Assembly: GCA_023485865.1 (NCBI GenBank) | Contig: JAMCZC010000019.1 | Coordinates: 1 to 32,695 of the forward strand | DNA length: 32,695 bases | Source: Patescibacteria group bacterium | Lineage (GTDB): Bacteria > Patescibacteriota > Microgenomatia > Levybacterales > UBA12049 | Direction of reading: 5' to 3' | Part shown: piece after piece, positions 8,038 through 17,913 of the stretch | Numbering within the stretch: position 1 is the stretch's first letter | Layout: each line of letters opens with the position of its first letter | Position numbers and translations under genes: made by a program | The notes under the pieces: model-generated | Databases searched by the model: none | What the model was told of the DNA's origin: nothing | What the model saw: only the letters and a program-made list of their open reading frames with translations

Positions 8038-9694
8038 GCTTTTCTATCTTTTCCCAATCTTCCTCGACCAGCATTTTTGCAATATGCATTCCTCCTGCCA
8101 AGTGGGGTAAAATGACATAGTCCGCCTTTGCTCTATAAAGAAGTTTTGCGTCGTAACCATCTAAAGCCATAACCACAACTTTTGCTTTTCTGTTTTCGTG
8201 TCTTAATTCTTTTAAAAGCAAAAGGTTGTCTTCAACGTCCGGTATCGTTGAGATAACCAGCTTCGCATTGTCAATTTGTGCCCTTTCCTGGATATCCAAA
8301 TCGGAAATATCCCCGAAAAGCCTGTGCACTTTCTGCGTAACGAGCTTTTGCACAACCGTCGGGTCAAAATCTATAACTACGACTTCGTCTCCCGAATCAC
8401 TAAGCGCGTCCAAAATGCTCTGGCCCATCTGGTCTCCCCCCACTACAACCACGTGGTCTTTTAGATTTTCCAGTCCATCCGTTGCAACAATTTCATCCTT
8501 CTTATTATGTTTTCTTTCCAGGAAATTAATTTTTTTGCCAAACGACAAATACAGCTTGTTGCCTTGTAAAATAAGATAGCTGGAAAAAGCAAAAGTAATA
8601 ATCGCTACCAGAGTTGTTAAAGAAACGACGCTATCCGAAACGTGCCCCAATTTATTACCTAAAAATATAATAATCAAAGAAAATTCCGAAATTTGCGAGT
8701 GGGTTATACCGGTTAAAAAAGAAGTTCTTTTTCTGTAACCCGTAAGGCCTAAGATAATCATTATTATTAAGGGCTTTACTGCTAAAACAAATATCGATAT
8801 TATTATTGCCGGAATTAGCACTTTTGAAAAATTAACAAAATTCATTTGAGCGCCCAAAAGAACAAAGAAAATTACAATAAAAAAATCTCTTAAAATTTTG
8901 GCTTTGGCAATTATCTGGTAATTTACAATGGAATTTGCCAGCGCAAGACCCGCTAAAAATCCTCCGATTTCGGTTGAAAATCCAACATATGGCGAACTTA
9001 CAAGCGCGGTTAACCCAAAAACCCAGGCCATACTGACCAAAAATAAAGTTTCCGAACTCCTGGCGATAAGTTCAAAAAGCTTAGGGAAAATATTGATGCT
9101 TAAATACCAAACACCAGTAAAAAGAACTATTCCTTTTATAGCAATTAGGAAAAATTGAGCTAAGGGCAGAGCTCCTCCCGTTTGCTGGCTAAAGCCGGAA
9201 AGAAACATTAAAAGGAGTATTGCCAGTAAATCCTGGGCCAGCAAAATTACCAGGGAAATTTTTGCATAAAGGCTGTGAAGGTCACGCTTGTCAGATAGGA
9301 TTTTGACAACAATAACAGTCGTTGAAAAAGTAAGCGCAATGGCGATGTAAAAGCTCGGCAAAATGGCAAAATTAAGTAAACTGGCAAGGACAAAGCCTAA
9401 GGAAAAAGTGACAAGAATCTGCCCCAGAGCAACAGCCAAAAGAGATTTTCCAAGAGTAAAAAGGTCCGATACTCTAATTTCTAGCCCAACCATAAATAAC
9501 AGTAGGGTTATTCCAAGCTGGGACATTGTCTGAAGAATATCCTGATTTGCGGACCTGAAAACTATCAAAGGACCAATGATAATTCCGGTAAGGATATAGG
9601 CTAAGATTTCAGGCTGTTTTAATAATCTGAAAATTAAAGACAGACCCGCCGCAAGACAAATAATAACAGTTATGTCAAGGAAAAGATTACCCAT
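8006..9694 (-). CDS. CPA2 (Kef-type) cation/proton antiporter with C-terminal TrkA-N/RCK domain
   Basis: N-terminal multi-TM exchanger ([24 protein letters not shown]) plus [32 protein letters not shown] Rossmann motif. Confidence 0.9.
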   Translation of the reverse strand: MGNLFLDITVIICLAAGLSLIFRLLKQPEILAYILTGIIIGPLIVFRSANQDILQTMSQLGITLLLFMVGLEIRVSDLFTLGKSLLAVALGQILVTFSLGFVLASLLNFAILPSFYIAIALTFSTTVIVVKILSDKRDLHSLYAKISLVILLAQDLLAILLLMFLSGFSQQTGGALPLAQFFLIAIKGIVLFTGVWYLSINIFPKLFELIARSSETLFLVSMAWVFGLTALVSSPYVGFSTEIGGFLAGLALANSIVNYQIIAKAKILRDFFIVIFFVLLGAQMNFVNFSKVLIPAIIISIFVLAVKPLIIMIILGLTGYRKRTSFLTGITHSQISEFSLIIIFLGNKLGHVSDSVVSLTTLVAIITFAFSSYLILQGNKLYLSFGKKINFLERKHNKKDEIVATDGLENLKDHVVVVGGDQMGQSILDALSDSGDEVVVIDFDPTVVQKLVTQKVHRLFGDISDLDIQERAQIDNAKLVISTIPDVEDNLLLLKELRHENRKAKVVVMALDGYDAKLLYRAKADYVILPHLAGGMHIAKMLVEEDWEKIEKLKQKDLEYLK

Positions 9695-9732
9695 TAGATT
9701 ATTTATACTATATTATCCTGTTAAATTGCAAA

Positions 9733-9749
9733 GCCGAGTTTGACTCGGC
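9733..9749. other. Perfect hairpin GCCGAGT-TTG-ACTCGGC in a divergent intergenic region
   Basis: 7-bp stem between the divergent Kef antiporter and FNR-like genes. Confidence 0.75.
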
Positions 9750-9806
9750 AAAGCACGATTTGACAGAGTGAAAGTTGACGCTTTATCAATGTGATAATAT
9801 ATAGAG

Positions 9807-10493
9807 ATGGAATTAACGCTTATTGAAAAAAAGCCCGAAACTTTGGATGCTATCTCGTTTTTTTTCAAACCTGCTATTCCTGTTTTATGGACACCCGGAC
9901 AGTTTTTAATTTATACTCTTGACCATAAAAATCCCGACGTGAGGGGAAAAATGCGGTTTTTCACGATATCGTCCGCGCCTTTTGAAAACCATATCGCAAT
10001 TACTACCAAAATTGACGATAAGTCCCCCAGCAGTTTTAAAAAAGCGTTGAACGAAATGCCTATCGGCGGAAAGATTGTAGGAAAAGGACCTGACGGGAAT
10101 TTTGTTGTTGAAGATGTATTCGCAGAATATGTTTTCATTGCGGGCGGAATAGGTATTACGCCGTTTAGGCCGATTATCCTTGATCTTACAAAAGACAAAT
10201 CCCCGATAAAAATTACGCTTTTATATGCAAATAAAAATGACGATATTCTTTTTAAGAACGGGCTTGAAGAAATTACCAAATCAAATCCAAACATTAAAAT
10301 ACACTACTTTGTAAGCCCAGTTCACATTGACGGAGATTCTATTAAGAAGCTTGTCTCCGATTTGAAAAAACCTTTATATTATATTTCCGGACCAAATGAT
10401 ATGGTTGAAGATATGCTGAATATATTAAAAAACCTAAAGGTTGAAGACAGGAAAATCAAAAGCGACTATTTCGGCGGTTACAAAGCAATTTAA
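9807..10493 (+). CDS. FAD/NAD(P)-binding ferredoxin-reductase-like oxidoreductase
   Basis: MRFFTISSAP, FIAGGIGITPFRPII and YYISGPNDMVEDM motifs. No 2Fe-2S domain. Confidence 0.85.
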   Translation: MELTLIEKKPETLDAISFFFKPAIPVLWTPGQFLIYTLDHKNPDVRGKMRFFTISSAPFENHIAITTKIDDKSPSSFKKALNEMPIGGKIVGKGPDGNFVVEDVFAEYVFIAGGIGITPFRPIILDLTKDKSPIKITLLYANKNDDILFKNGLEEITKSNPNIKIHYFVSPVHIDGDSIKKLVSDLKKPLYYISGPNDMVEDMLNILKNLKVEDRKIKSDYFGGYKAI

Positions 10494-10750
10494 TTATTGC
10501 TTCCTGTTTTTACCTGCCCTCCGGTTAAAGCCAGAATCTTTCCAAGCTCGGTTGTAAACTTTTTTGCCTGTTCCCTGCTCATACCAATTCTTGCGACAAC
10601 CCTAACCTGATTTGTGTTTGCCAAACGCTGAGTAACGTCCAAAACTACGCCATCGGGATTAACCGTAATTATGACGTTATCTGTATATAAAATCGGAGTC
10701 GTATCTAAATTAATGTTAACTGCCAATTCTTGTTTCTTCTTTTCATCCAT
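10490..10750 (-). CDS. DUF3467 family protein
   Basis: YTDNVIITVNPDGVVLDVTQ...RVVARIGMSREQAKKFTTELGKIL. SD-like GAGGTGATT upstream. Confidence 0.75.
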   Translation of the reverse strand: MDEKKKQELAVNINLDTTPILYTDNVIITVNPDGVVLDVTQRLANTNQVRVVARIGMSREQAKKFTTELGKILALTGGQVKTGSNN

Positions 10751-10828
10751 TCTTAATCACCTCTCAATCCGCCGCTAAAACGCTCCGTGAGCCGTATTCG
10801 AACAGAATTGAAAAGGCGAACGGTAAGT

Positions 10829-11785
10829 TTAGGCGGACCCTAAATACATTATTTCTTCTTCGAGTTCTATGCCGAATTTTTCTAAAACCGCGGCTTTTGC
10901 AAAAGCAATTAATGCTTTAACATCGTTGGAAGCCGCATTGCCTAGGTTGACAATAAAATTAGGGTGTTTTTCGGAAATTTGCGCATTACCTATTCTTTTG
11001 CCCTTAACGTTTGCCAAAAAAAGCAATTTGGCAGAGGGAATTACGGGAAACGGATCATTTTTTATATATTGAGTGAGTTCTTTTTTCCAATTTTCCGGAA
11101 CAGCTTCTACCTTTACATTTTTAAAAGTACTGCCGATGTTTGGATACTCCATCGGATGCTTTGCGTTTCTGTAATCTATTTTTTCCTGTATTGAGTTTCT
11201 AATTGTTTCTTTATCACCATTTTTTAAACTAAGAACTACCGATAGAATAATCTCATTTTTCCCCTGCTCCGATTTAAAGAAACTGAAACGGTAATCAAAA
11301 AGACATTCAAGCTTTGCTCTTTTCTTTTCTTCAAGCGTATCAAGATTTAGACTTGTTACTTCTTTTACATTATCTTTTGTCTCTCCGGAAAAAGCGCCTG
11401 CGTTCCCCCTAACAGCCCCCCCTACTGTACCCGGTAAGCCCCCCGCCCATTCAAAACCGGATAATTGATTTTCGATACAATAACTTAAAATTTGCGAAAC
11501 CAGAACTCCGGACCCGATAACTAAATCCTCTCCCCTTCTTTCTATCCCCGGGATGTTATTGTGAATAATAAGGCCGTTAAATCCTTTGTCGCTAATTAAA
11601 ATATTTGTGCCTTTTCCCAATACAAAAATGTTTTTTTTATCTTTCGGAAAACTTGACGAAATCCCCTGCCACTCTTTTAAACCCTGCAGTAACTCTTCCC
11701 TTGTAGAAACTTCTAGAAAATAAGCTGCAGGTCCGCCTATTTTATAATTACTGTAATCTTTAAGAGGAACGTCTCGTCTAATCAT
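10829..11785 (-). CDS. murB: UDP-N-acetylenolpyruvoylglucosamine reductase
   Basis: DYSNYKIGGPA, VLGKGTNILISDKGFNG, GLPGTVGGAVRGNAGA, NIGSTFKN. Confidence 0.93.
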   Translation of the reverse strand: MIRRDVPLKDYSNYKIGGPAAYFLEVSTREELLQGLKEWQGISSSFPKDKKNIFVLGKGTNILISDKGFNGLIIHNNIPGIERRGEDLVIGSGVLVSQILSYCIENQLSGFEWAGGLPGTVGGAVRGNAGAFSGETKDNVKEVTSLNLDTLEEKKRAKLECLFDYRFSFFKSEQGKNEIILSVVLSLKNGDKETIRNSIQEKIDYRNAKHPMEYPNIGSTFKNVKVEAVPENWKKELTQYIKNDPFPVIPSAKLLFLANVKGKRIGNAQISEKHPNFIVNLGNAASNDVKALIAFAKAAVLEKFGIELEEEIMYLGSA

Positions 11786-11901
11786 ATTCTGATTCTACCA
11801 CAAAGATAATGACTAATGATAAATGACTAATAAGCAAATGAATATTTAAATGATTTAATGATTAATTCATTAATTTGAAATTTGCTTATTTGCTTATTGG
11901 G

Positions 11902-13050
11902 TTATTGATTTGGGGCTGTTGTTAATGTTGCCTTAAAATCAAGAGTCTTGCTATTTCTCCAAACAGTAATTGAAATCGTGTCGCCTGCTTTTTTATCCGC
12001 AATTAAACCGGCCAATTCGCCGGTGTCTGGTAAAACTGCCTTATCATCCAGCTTAACAATTATATCGCCTGTGGCAATTCCCGCTTTTTCCGCAGGAGAG
12101 GAAGTAACCACACTTTGAACGTAAGCTCCGGCGGCAACATTATTTAGAAGTGCCACGTCTTTAGTTATCATTTTATAGGCAACTCCAAGATATGGTCTGT
12201 TAAATTGTCCGTGCTTGTTAAAACTTACCAAAGAGTCTTTAAGAAGGTTTATTGGTAAGGCAAAACCGATATTTTGTCCGTTTTGGGCGATTGCGGAAGT
12301 TATGCCAATAACCTTTCCGGATGAATCAACCAGCGGTCCGCCTGAATTCCCAGGGTTTATCGCAGCGTCTGTCTGTATAACGTTGTCTAATCTTTCTACA
12401 AAACCCTGGAATTCATTTCCCGCGGTTACTCCCCTGCCAAGCCCTGAAATAACACCGGTTGTCACCGTATTCCTAAATTGACCAAGCGCTGTTCCGATTG
12501 CCACCACAAATTGCCCGACTTCAAGATTAGAGGAATTACCTAGGATTGCAGGCCGGAGAGTCTGATTAGAATTCTCCCCGGGATTAACTTTTAGAAGAGC
12601 AATATCATTTAAAGGATCCCTGTAAATTTGCTGTACGGCATATTTTTTATTATTACTTGTAATAACGTTATATTTCGCCCCAATGTCAGCTACAACGTGC
12701 TTGTTGGTAACGATTAACCCGTCCGCCGAGACTACAAAACCCGATCCGATGCTTGCAGGAGACGGTGTCTGGTTAGGCTCAGGCTGAGGAAGCCCAAAAA
12801 TCTGAAAAGGGCTTTGGTTAAAAGGTAAATTATTCCTCTCGGGCAAAGCCTCTTTTTCGACAGTTACCACCGAAGGGCCAATTTGCTTAACGTCATTTAT
12901 AACAACTGACTCCTCTGTTACGACTTTTACGGCTTCTTTGGGTTTAGCGCCATTTATACCCTGCAACGTTACGGGTAAATAAGAGGATGCTATATTCCAA
13001 ATGCCTAAAAATGCTAAAAGTATTATAACTAAAATAATAAGTTTTCTCAT
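11902..13050 (-). CDS. HtrA/Deg-type trypsin-like serine protease with PDZ domain
   Basis: GSGFVVSADGLIVTNKHVV, NDIALLKV, TDAAINPGNSGGPLVDSSGKVIGI; C-terminal PDZ; N-terminal TM. Confidence 0.93.
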   Translation of the reverse strand: MRKLIILVIILLAFLGIWNIASSYLPVTLQGINGAKPKEAVKVVTEESVVINDVKQIGPSVVTVEKEALPERNNLPFNQSPFQIFGLPQPEPNQTPSPASIGSGFVVSADGLIVTNKHVVADIGAKYNVITSNNKKYAVQQIYRDPLNDIALLKVNPGENSNQTLRPAILGNSSNLEVGQFVVAIGTALGQFRNTVTTGVISGLGRGVTAGNEFQGFVERLDNVIQTDAAINPGNSGGPLVDSSGKVIGITSAIAQNGQNIGFALPINLLKDSLVSFNKHGQFNRPYLGVAYKMITKDVALLNNVAAGAYVQSVVTSSPAEKAGIATGDIIVKLDDKAVLPDTGELAGLIADKKAGDTISITVWRNSKTLDFKATLTTAPNQ

Positions 13051-13057
13051 AGAGGTT

Positions 13058-14338
13058 TTATTTTACCAGCACTTCTATCGCTTTTTCAAGTTGGGTATCT
13101 TCGCTTGGATCTTTTGGATTTGAGTTAACAGACACATCAGGCGCTAAACCTTTTCCGTTAACCCAAGTACCGTTGGGAGTAAGCCATTTTGCAATTGTTA
13201 CATGCAGCCCCGCTCCTCCTCCTAAGTCCTCCGCCTCCTGAATGGTCCCTTTGCCAAAAGAGGTTTCCCCAACCAGCTTTGCCCTGTTATTATCCCTTAA
13301 AGCTCCGGCGACTATTTCGCTTGCCGAAGCACTTCCTTTATTAATAAGTACCACTATCGGAAGATTTACAAATGTCCCCCGCCTTTCTGCGTAAAGGGTT
13401 TTTTTGTCTCCCGGGATTCCGTCTTCTTGTGAAACTACAGGCAATCCTTGGCTTACAAATTCCGAAGCAATAAAAGTAGCATCCGTTAAATAACCGCCGG
13501 GATTATTTCTCAAATCCAAAATTAAACCTTTTACATTTTTACCCGACTTTACTTGAGCGTTTAGCTTGTTAACAAGAGCTAACCATTCCTGATTGGTGTT
13601 GTCGCCAAATTGGGACAGCCTTATGTAGACGATTTCACTGGAATTTGTTTTGGCTTTTGACAAATCAACTGCTACGCATTTATTGCTGCAATCAACCGGC
13701 TTGACCCAGCCGTCAACGCTTTTAACCGTTATCGTGTCTCTGGTGATTTTTATTTCCTTGGGAGCGTTCTCATCTTTATGTAAAATTGTTAAGCTAACCT
13801 GCGTGCCTTTCGGACCTCTTATTTTTTCTACCGCCTGGTTTAGGCTCCAGCCGTTAGTTGACTCTCCGTTAACTCCAAGTATTGAATCCCCCGGTTTTAT
13901 TCCCGCTTTTTCCGCGGGACTTCCGGTTAAAGGAGCAATGACAATGATTTGCTTGTCTTTTGTTCCAAGTTCTGCTCCGATTCCGGAGAATTGTCCGGCC
14001 AAGCCCTGCTTGAAATTATTATTTTGAATCGGGGGAAGATAAATAGTGAACGGATCGCCTAACGCCCCGACCATCCCCGTAATTGCGCCGTTTAGCATTT
14101 TTTGGGTATCAAGCTTTGACTTGTCATAATAATTAGTCTGGAGCTTTTCCCAAACCGCCCAGAAAGGCGTTGCGTCAATTGCAATGACACCCGTCGGAGG
14201 CTCTTTGCTTATAATCTGAAACTGTGGTTTGTAGTTTTTCCACTCAACATTTACTTTATTAACCCCAAAGAAATAACCGGCCAAAACTGATATCGCGATT
14301 ATCAAAACTATTTGCAGTTTAAAAATTCTGTTTTTCAT
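13058..14338 (-). CDS. S41 family C-terminal processing peptidase with PDZ domain
   Basis: KGLILDLRNNPGGYL, LINKGSASASEIVAGALRDNNRAKLVGETSFGKGTIQ. Confidence 0.93.
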   Translation of the reverse strand: MKNRIFKLQIVLIIAISVLAGYFFGVNKVNVEWKNYKPQFQIISKEPPTGVIAIDATPFWAVWEKLQTNYYDKSKLDTQKMLNGAITGMVGALGDPFTIYLPPIQNNNFKQGLAGQFSGIGAELGTKDKQIIVIAPLTGSPAEKAGIKPGDSILGVNGESTNGWSLNQAVEKIRGPKGTQVSLTILHKDENAPKEIKITRDTITVKSVDGWVKPVDCSNKCVAVDLSKAKTNSSEIVYIRLSQFGDNTNQEWLALVNKLNAQVKSGKNVKGLILDLRNNPGGYLTDATFIASEFVSQGLPVVSQEDGIPGDKKTLYAERRGTFVNLPIVVLINKGSASASEIVAGALRDNNRAKLVGETSFGKGTIQEAEDLGGGAGLHVTIAKWLTPNGTWVNGKGLAPDVSVNSNPKDPSEDTQLEKAIEVLVK

Positions 14339-15093
14339 AAAACAACTATCGATTTGTTTTCCGGGTCTAGATAAACCTGCCCTTTTTTATGTTTTGCCAA
14401 TTTTAAAAAGTCTTTTTCTTCTATTTGAAAAACTGGTGATTTTATTCCTTTTTCTTCCAAATCCTCAAAATCACTTTCCCTTATTTCTACTCCTATTACC
14501 CCTAACGCTCCAAGGCCCAAAGCTTTAAAAATCGAACCTTTTTCGAACTTTCCTCCTAAAACTATTTTCTTTGCTACCTCTTTTGGTACCTCACTAAAAT
14601 CTATATCTTTATCCTCTATTACAAATAGCTGTCCTCTTGCTTCTTCTCCGACAGCTTTTTCTGCAACGAGAGTCTCCTTGTCGGTTTTTACGACGATTTT
14701 ATCATTATTACAGAAATCAACAGTTCCATCAACAGGGGAAATAAGCGTGATTAAATTCTTATCTTTTGACCCTGTATGAATTAGAACATCGCCGTTTTCT
14801 TCATCTATCCTAATTATAGTCCCCGAAAATTCGCTGATAATTTTTTTTGCGCCCAAGCCCAAGCGTCCCTTTTTAACCGCCAAAACATCTCCTTTGGAAA
14901 CGCTGTCTCCCAAATTTTTCCTTAGGGTTTTTGCCATATGCTTTGGAGAAATAGCAAAAATCTGGGAAACGTGAATAACCTCTTCTATCCCCTTTTGGGA
15001 TTTTTCTGCAATAATCTGGCCTGCCGTTAACTTATCATTCACGGATACTTTCGTGGTAAAGCCTTCTGGAAGAAGAATAGGCAGCAAAGTCAT
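14335..15093 (-). CDS. Conserved-looking protein with barrel-sandwich (lipoyl/biotinyl-like) segments
   Basis: Repeated short patterns such as GDSVSKGDVLAVKKG and SEFSGTIIRIDEENGDVLIHTG. Stop overlaps the ATG of the S41 peptidase (ATGA). Confidence 0.5.
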   Translation of the reverse strand: MTLLPILLPEGFTTKVSVNDKLTAGQIIAEKSQKGIEEVIHVSQIFAISPKHMAKTLRKNLGDSVSKGDVLAVKKGRLGLGAKKIISEFSGTIIRIDEENGDVLIHTGSKDKNLITLISPVDGTVDFCNNDKIVVKTDKETLVAEKAVGEEARGQLFVIEDKDIDFSEVPKEVAKKIVLGGKFEKGSIFKALGLGALGVIGVEIRESDFEDLEEKGIKSPVFQIEEKDFLKLAKHKKGQVYLDPENKSIVVL

Positions 15094-15101
15094 TGTTTTA
15101 A

Positions 15102-15344
15102 TTACCTTACTATAAAAGGCAAAAGAGCTAAATGCCTTGCGTGTTTTACTGCAATCCCTAAAGCTTTTTGATGCTTAGAGCAAAGTCCCGACCTTGACCT
15201 TGGAATAATTTTCCCTCTTTCGGTAATAAATCTTTGCAAAACTGCCGTGTCTGCGAACGTCGGTTCTTTTTTCTCATCGCAAAAATAGCACTTTTTAGGG
15301 GCGTTTGTTTTTTGAATTCTTCGTTTTGGTTTTGATTTTGCCAT
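15102..15344 (-). CDS. rpsR: 30S ribosomal protein S18
   Basis: CYFCDEKKEPTFADTAVLQRFITERGKIIPRSRSGLCSKHQKALGIAVKHARHLALLPF, keeping a CxxC...C..H metal-binding pattern. Confidence 0.93.
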   Translation of the reverse strand: MAKSKPKRRIQKTNAPKKCYFCDEKKEPTFADTAVLQRFITERGKIIPRSRSGLCSKHQKALGIAVKHARHLALLPFIVR

Positions 15345-15424
15345 AATCCTACTTTTAGTCGCAAATCCGAAATCCTAATATCGAAATCCGAAATTTTCGA
15401 ATTTCGAGTTTCGTGCTTCGAATT

Positions 15425-15931
15425 TTAGAACGGTATATCGTCAGGAACTATTTCTTCCTCTTCCGGAGATTCTTTAGACTCCTCTGCTTTCTCTTCTTTT
15501 TTAGTTTTAGAACTTTGTTTTGCAGGAGTTTTTTCCTCTTCTTTTTCGGAATGTTCCGGTTCCGGTGATTCCGAAACCTGATTAGGAGCGTCTGGTCTTT
15601 TGGAATCGAGTAAAATCATATCCGAAATTACAATTTCGGTTGTCTGCTTTTGGTTTCCGTCCTGAGCCGTCCAGGACCTAGTTGTAAGTCTTCCCTCAAC
15701 AAATACTTTTCTTCCTTTTACCAAAAATTGTGAGCATAATTCGGCCAGCTTATTCCAGGCAATAATTCTATGGAACTCAACCTCTTCTTTTTTCTCGCCC
15801 GTATCGGTTGTCCAGCTTCTGTTTGTCGCAATAGAAAAAGAACAAACCGCAGTGCCTTGCGGCGTGTACCTTAATTCCGGGTCTCTGGTTAAATTTCCAA
15901 TTAATTGAACTCTGTTTAAACTTCGTGCCAT
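15425..15931 (-). CDS. ssb: Single-stranded DNA-binding protein
   Basis: SLNRVQLIGNLTRDPELRYTPQGTAVCSFSIATNRSW...; acidic C terminus ending DDIPF. Confidence 0.95.
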   Translation of the reverse strand: MARSLNRVQLIGNLTRDPELRYTPQGTAVCSFSIATNRSWTTDTGEKKEEVEFHRIIAWNKLAELCSQFLVKGRKVFVEGRLTTRSWTAQDGNQKQTTEIVISDMILLDSKRPDAPNQVSESPEPEHSEKEEEKTPAKQSSKTKKEEKAEESKESPEEEEIVPDDIPF

Positions 15932-16028
15932 ACCTTATTAATTTTAAATTTTTAATTTCTAATTTTCAATCAATGATTCAATGTTCAAATGAAAATTCAA
16001 TGAAAATTGAAAATTGTTACTTGAAAAT

Positions 16029-16304
16029 TCATCTTCTTAAAAAAAGATGTCTAAGGATTTCCTCTTGTGCCATAAGTTTTTTCTCAAAATCCAAAGGGGG
16101 AACATCTTTTGCTTCTAACAGATAATTAAGATAAAAACCCGCCGTTTCTTTTTTTATAGAATGAGCTAAGGGTTTTTGTCCCCATTCTTCTTCCTTTGCT
16201 ATTTTAACATCTTTTAGCCAAGTTTTAATGGTTGCTAACAGTTTTTTTCTTTGAATTTCCGACAAAGACGCCCTTAGAACTAGTACCAATTGATAATTTC
16301 TCAT
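16029..16304 (-). CDS. rpsF: 30S ribosomal protein S6
   Basis: MRNYQLVLVLRASL...GQKPLAHSIKKETAGFYLNYLLEA, followed by ssb and rpsR. Confidence 0.9.
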   Translation of the reverse strand: MRNYQLVLVLRASLSEIQRKKLLATIKTWLKDVKIAKEEEWGQKPLAHSIKKETAGFYLNYLLEAKDVPPLDFEKKLMAQEEILRHLFLRR

Positions 16305-16311
16305 TGTTTAC

Positions 16312-16326
16312 TCACGTTTGACGTGA
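16312..16326 (-). promoter_or_regulatory. Hairpin TCACGT-CAA-ACGTGA in the short rpsF leader
   Basis: Minus strand: TTGCTT-17-TAGGAT promoter, then a 6-bp hairpin at the predicted mRNA 5' end, 7 nt before ATG. Confidence 0.5.
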
Positions 16327-16437
16327 TGCCTTTTATCCTACCATATGAAAGATTCTAAAGCAAGACCAAAATGAAAGCTTTTTGTACGGTTTGACCTCAT
16401 GGCGAATTGCTGATAGAATAACTCCAACGTCCTTGGT

Positions 16438-17865
16438 ATGGTAGAATCAACAGCCAGGTCTATTTCTTTACCCCTACGAACCGTAGGAGGCCTAACGACG
16501 GAAGTTCATCATTCATCCGACCCCGCAATCAGAAAACTTCACGAGCTTACTCAAGCAGAAACCCGGGGAATACCAACGTTCAGCTTTCTAAACGATGTCC
16601 AGAAAACTACGGACCCAGTAATCGAGGCTTTCTATGGTCCTCTACACACAGACAGGCTCGCAAAAGTGCAATTCAACTCCGATCCCGTAAGCCTCATCCA
16701 AGTTCCAGGAGCCGAAGCAGGAGGAGAATCAGGCTTCATGCTTGTCCAGGCAAATACCTGGGGAGCAGATATAAGAAGAACACATAGGTATGAAGGAAAA
16801 CTAAACGAAGACGCAACTCTTGTGGCGCCTTTTGGATACGGCAGGCTTTTAGCTGTTATGCTTGATGGCGCTAGCAGCCGAAGACCAATAAGCGGACTCG
16901 CCGAATTTGGAGTAACAGGATCATGGTATATTTCCCATATTGCTTCCTTGAAATTTCCATATTCAAAAGAATACATAGCGTTACTGACTGCGCCCGACAT
17001 AACCGCAAAAGATGTTATGATAAGTCTTAACGGTTGGTTAAAGAATGAGCTTGAAAAAATAGAAGGAGTTAACTATAGCGATGTTCTATCGATTCCGGGA
17101 ATGGCGGCAACTATCGCACTCGTTGATTACAATAGGCGGATAGTAAGTATTGCCCATGTGGCAGATACAATGGCTGTGGCAGAATATGATACGGATTTTG
17201 CAGTTTTGACAGACGATAAAAACTACCAATGGGATGAAAGAAAACGAAGACTGATAGATGATGTAGTTGCGGAAAGTGAAAAACTGGGTACTCACACTAC
17301 AAGAGTCACAGCAAAAGAAGATCCAAGGGTAAAAACCCATTTAGAAGAAACTTTTAGAGCCAAGATTAATACTCTTCCAATAGGCACGGGGATACTTAAC
17401 GGTCAGCCGGAATTAGTGCAAAACGACTTAATTTACTCCGACACCATAGAAATTCCAGCTGAAGGCGGATTAAAACTTCATTTGATGACAGACGGCGTTT
17501 ACACGATTTGGATGGGCCGGGGAGGCCAAGACAGCTTAAGAATTAGTGCAAGAAAATTATTGGGCGCATTAGACAATCCCTACAATTATCCCGGAAATAC
17601 TTTATCCGAAGTTGCCCAAAGAATATCCCTAGACCCTGATGGCCTAGTTTTAGCAAGAGCTAATGATGACTCAAGTAGGATATCTTTGGTGATACGAGAA
17701 GGGAAAGACTCGGTTGAGGCGGAAAATTTTAGAAACGAAAACGTGAGGCTCCTTTTGAGAGACAGCGATGAACTAGTTAAAGCTCGTGTAATTGCCGAAG
17801 AAATGATGCATCGGCCACAACCACAAACATTATTTCCCGACCCCAAAATACAAATTCAATACTAA
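16438..17865 (+). CDS. Divergent PP2C/PPM-like protein phosphatase
   Basis: PPM motif order: NEDATLVAPFGYGRLLAVMLDGASS, GMAATIALVDYNRRIVSIAHVADTMAVAEYD, LKLHLMTDGVYT, DDSSRISLVIRE. Promoter TTGACC-17-TAGAAT upstream. Confidence 0.65.
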   Translation: MVESTARSISLPLRTVGGLTTEVHHSSDPAIRKLHELTQAETRGIPTFSFLNDVQKTTDPVIEAFYGPLHTDRLAKVQFNSDPVSLIQVPGAEAGGESGFMLVQANTWGADIRRTHRYEGKLNEDATLVAPFGYGRLLAVMLDGASSRRPISGLAEFGVTGSWYISHIASLKFPYSKEYIALLTAPDITAKDVMISLNGWLKNELEKIEGVNYSDVLSIPGMAATIALVDYNRRIVSIAHVADTMAVAEYDTDFAVLTDDKNYQWDERKRRLIDDVVAESEKLGTHTTRVTAKEDPRVKTHLEETFRAKINTLPIGTGILNGQPELVQNDLIYSDTIEIPAEGGLKLHLMTDGVYTIWMGRGGQDSLRISARKLLGALDNPYNYPGNTLSEVAQRISLDPDGLVLARANDDSSRISLVIREGKDSVEAENFRNENVRLLLRDSDELVKARVIAEEMMHRPQPQTLFPDPKIQIQY

Positions 17866-17913
17866 AATTTTTGAACTTGACAAGAATGCTATTGACGGGA
17901 TAGAATCTGTTGG

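Noticed and set aside
10780-10815. TTCGAA-containing stretch resembling a tRNA T-loop
   Set aside because: No flanking stem complementarity and no cloverleaf; TTCGAA is self-palindromic and common.
15158-15364. 68-aa ORF overlapping rpsR in another frame
   Set aside because: Same-strand frame-shifted shadow of ribosomal protein S18.
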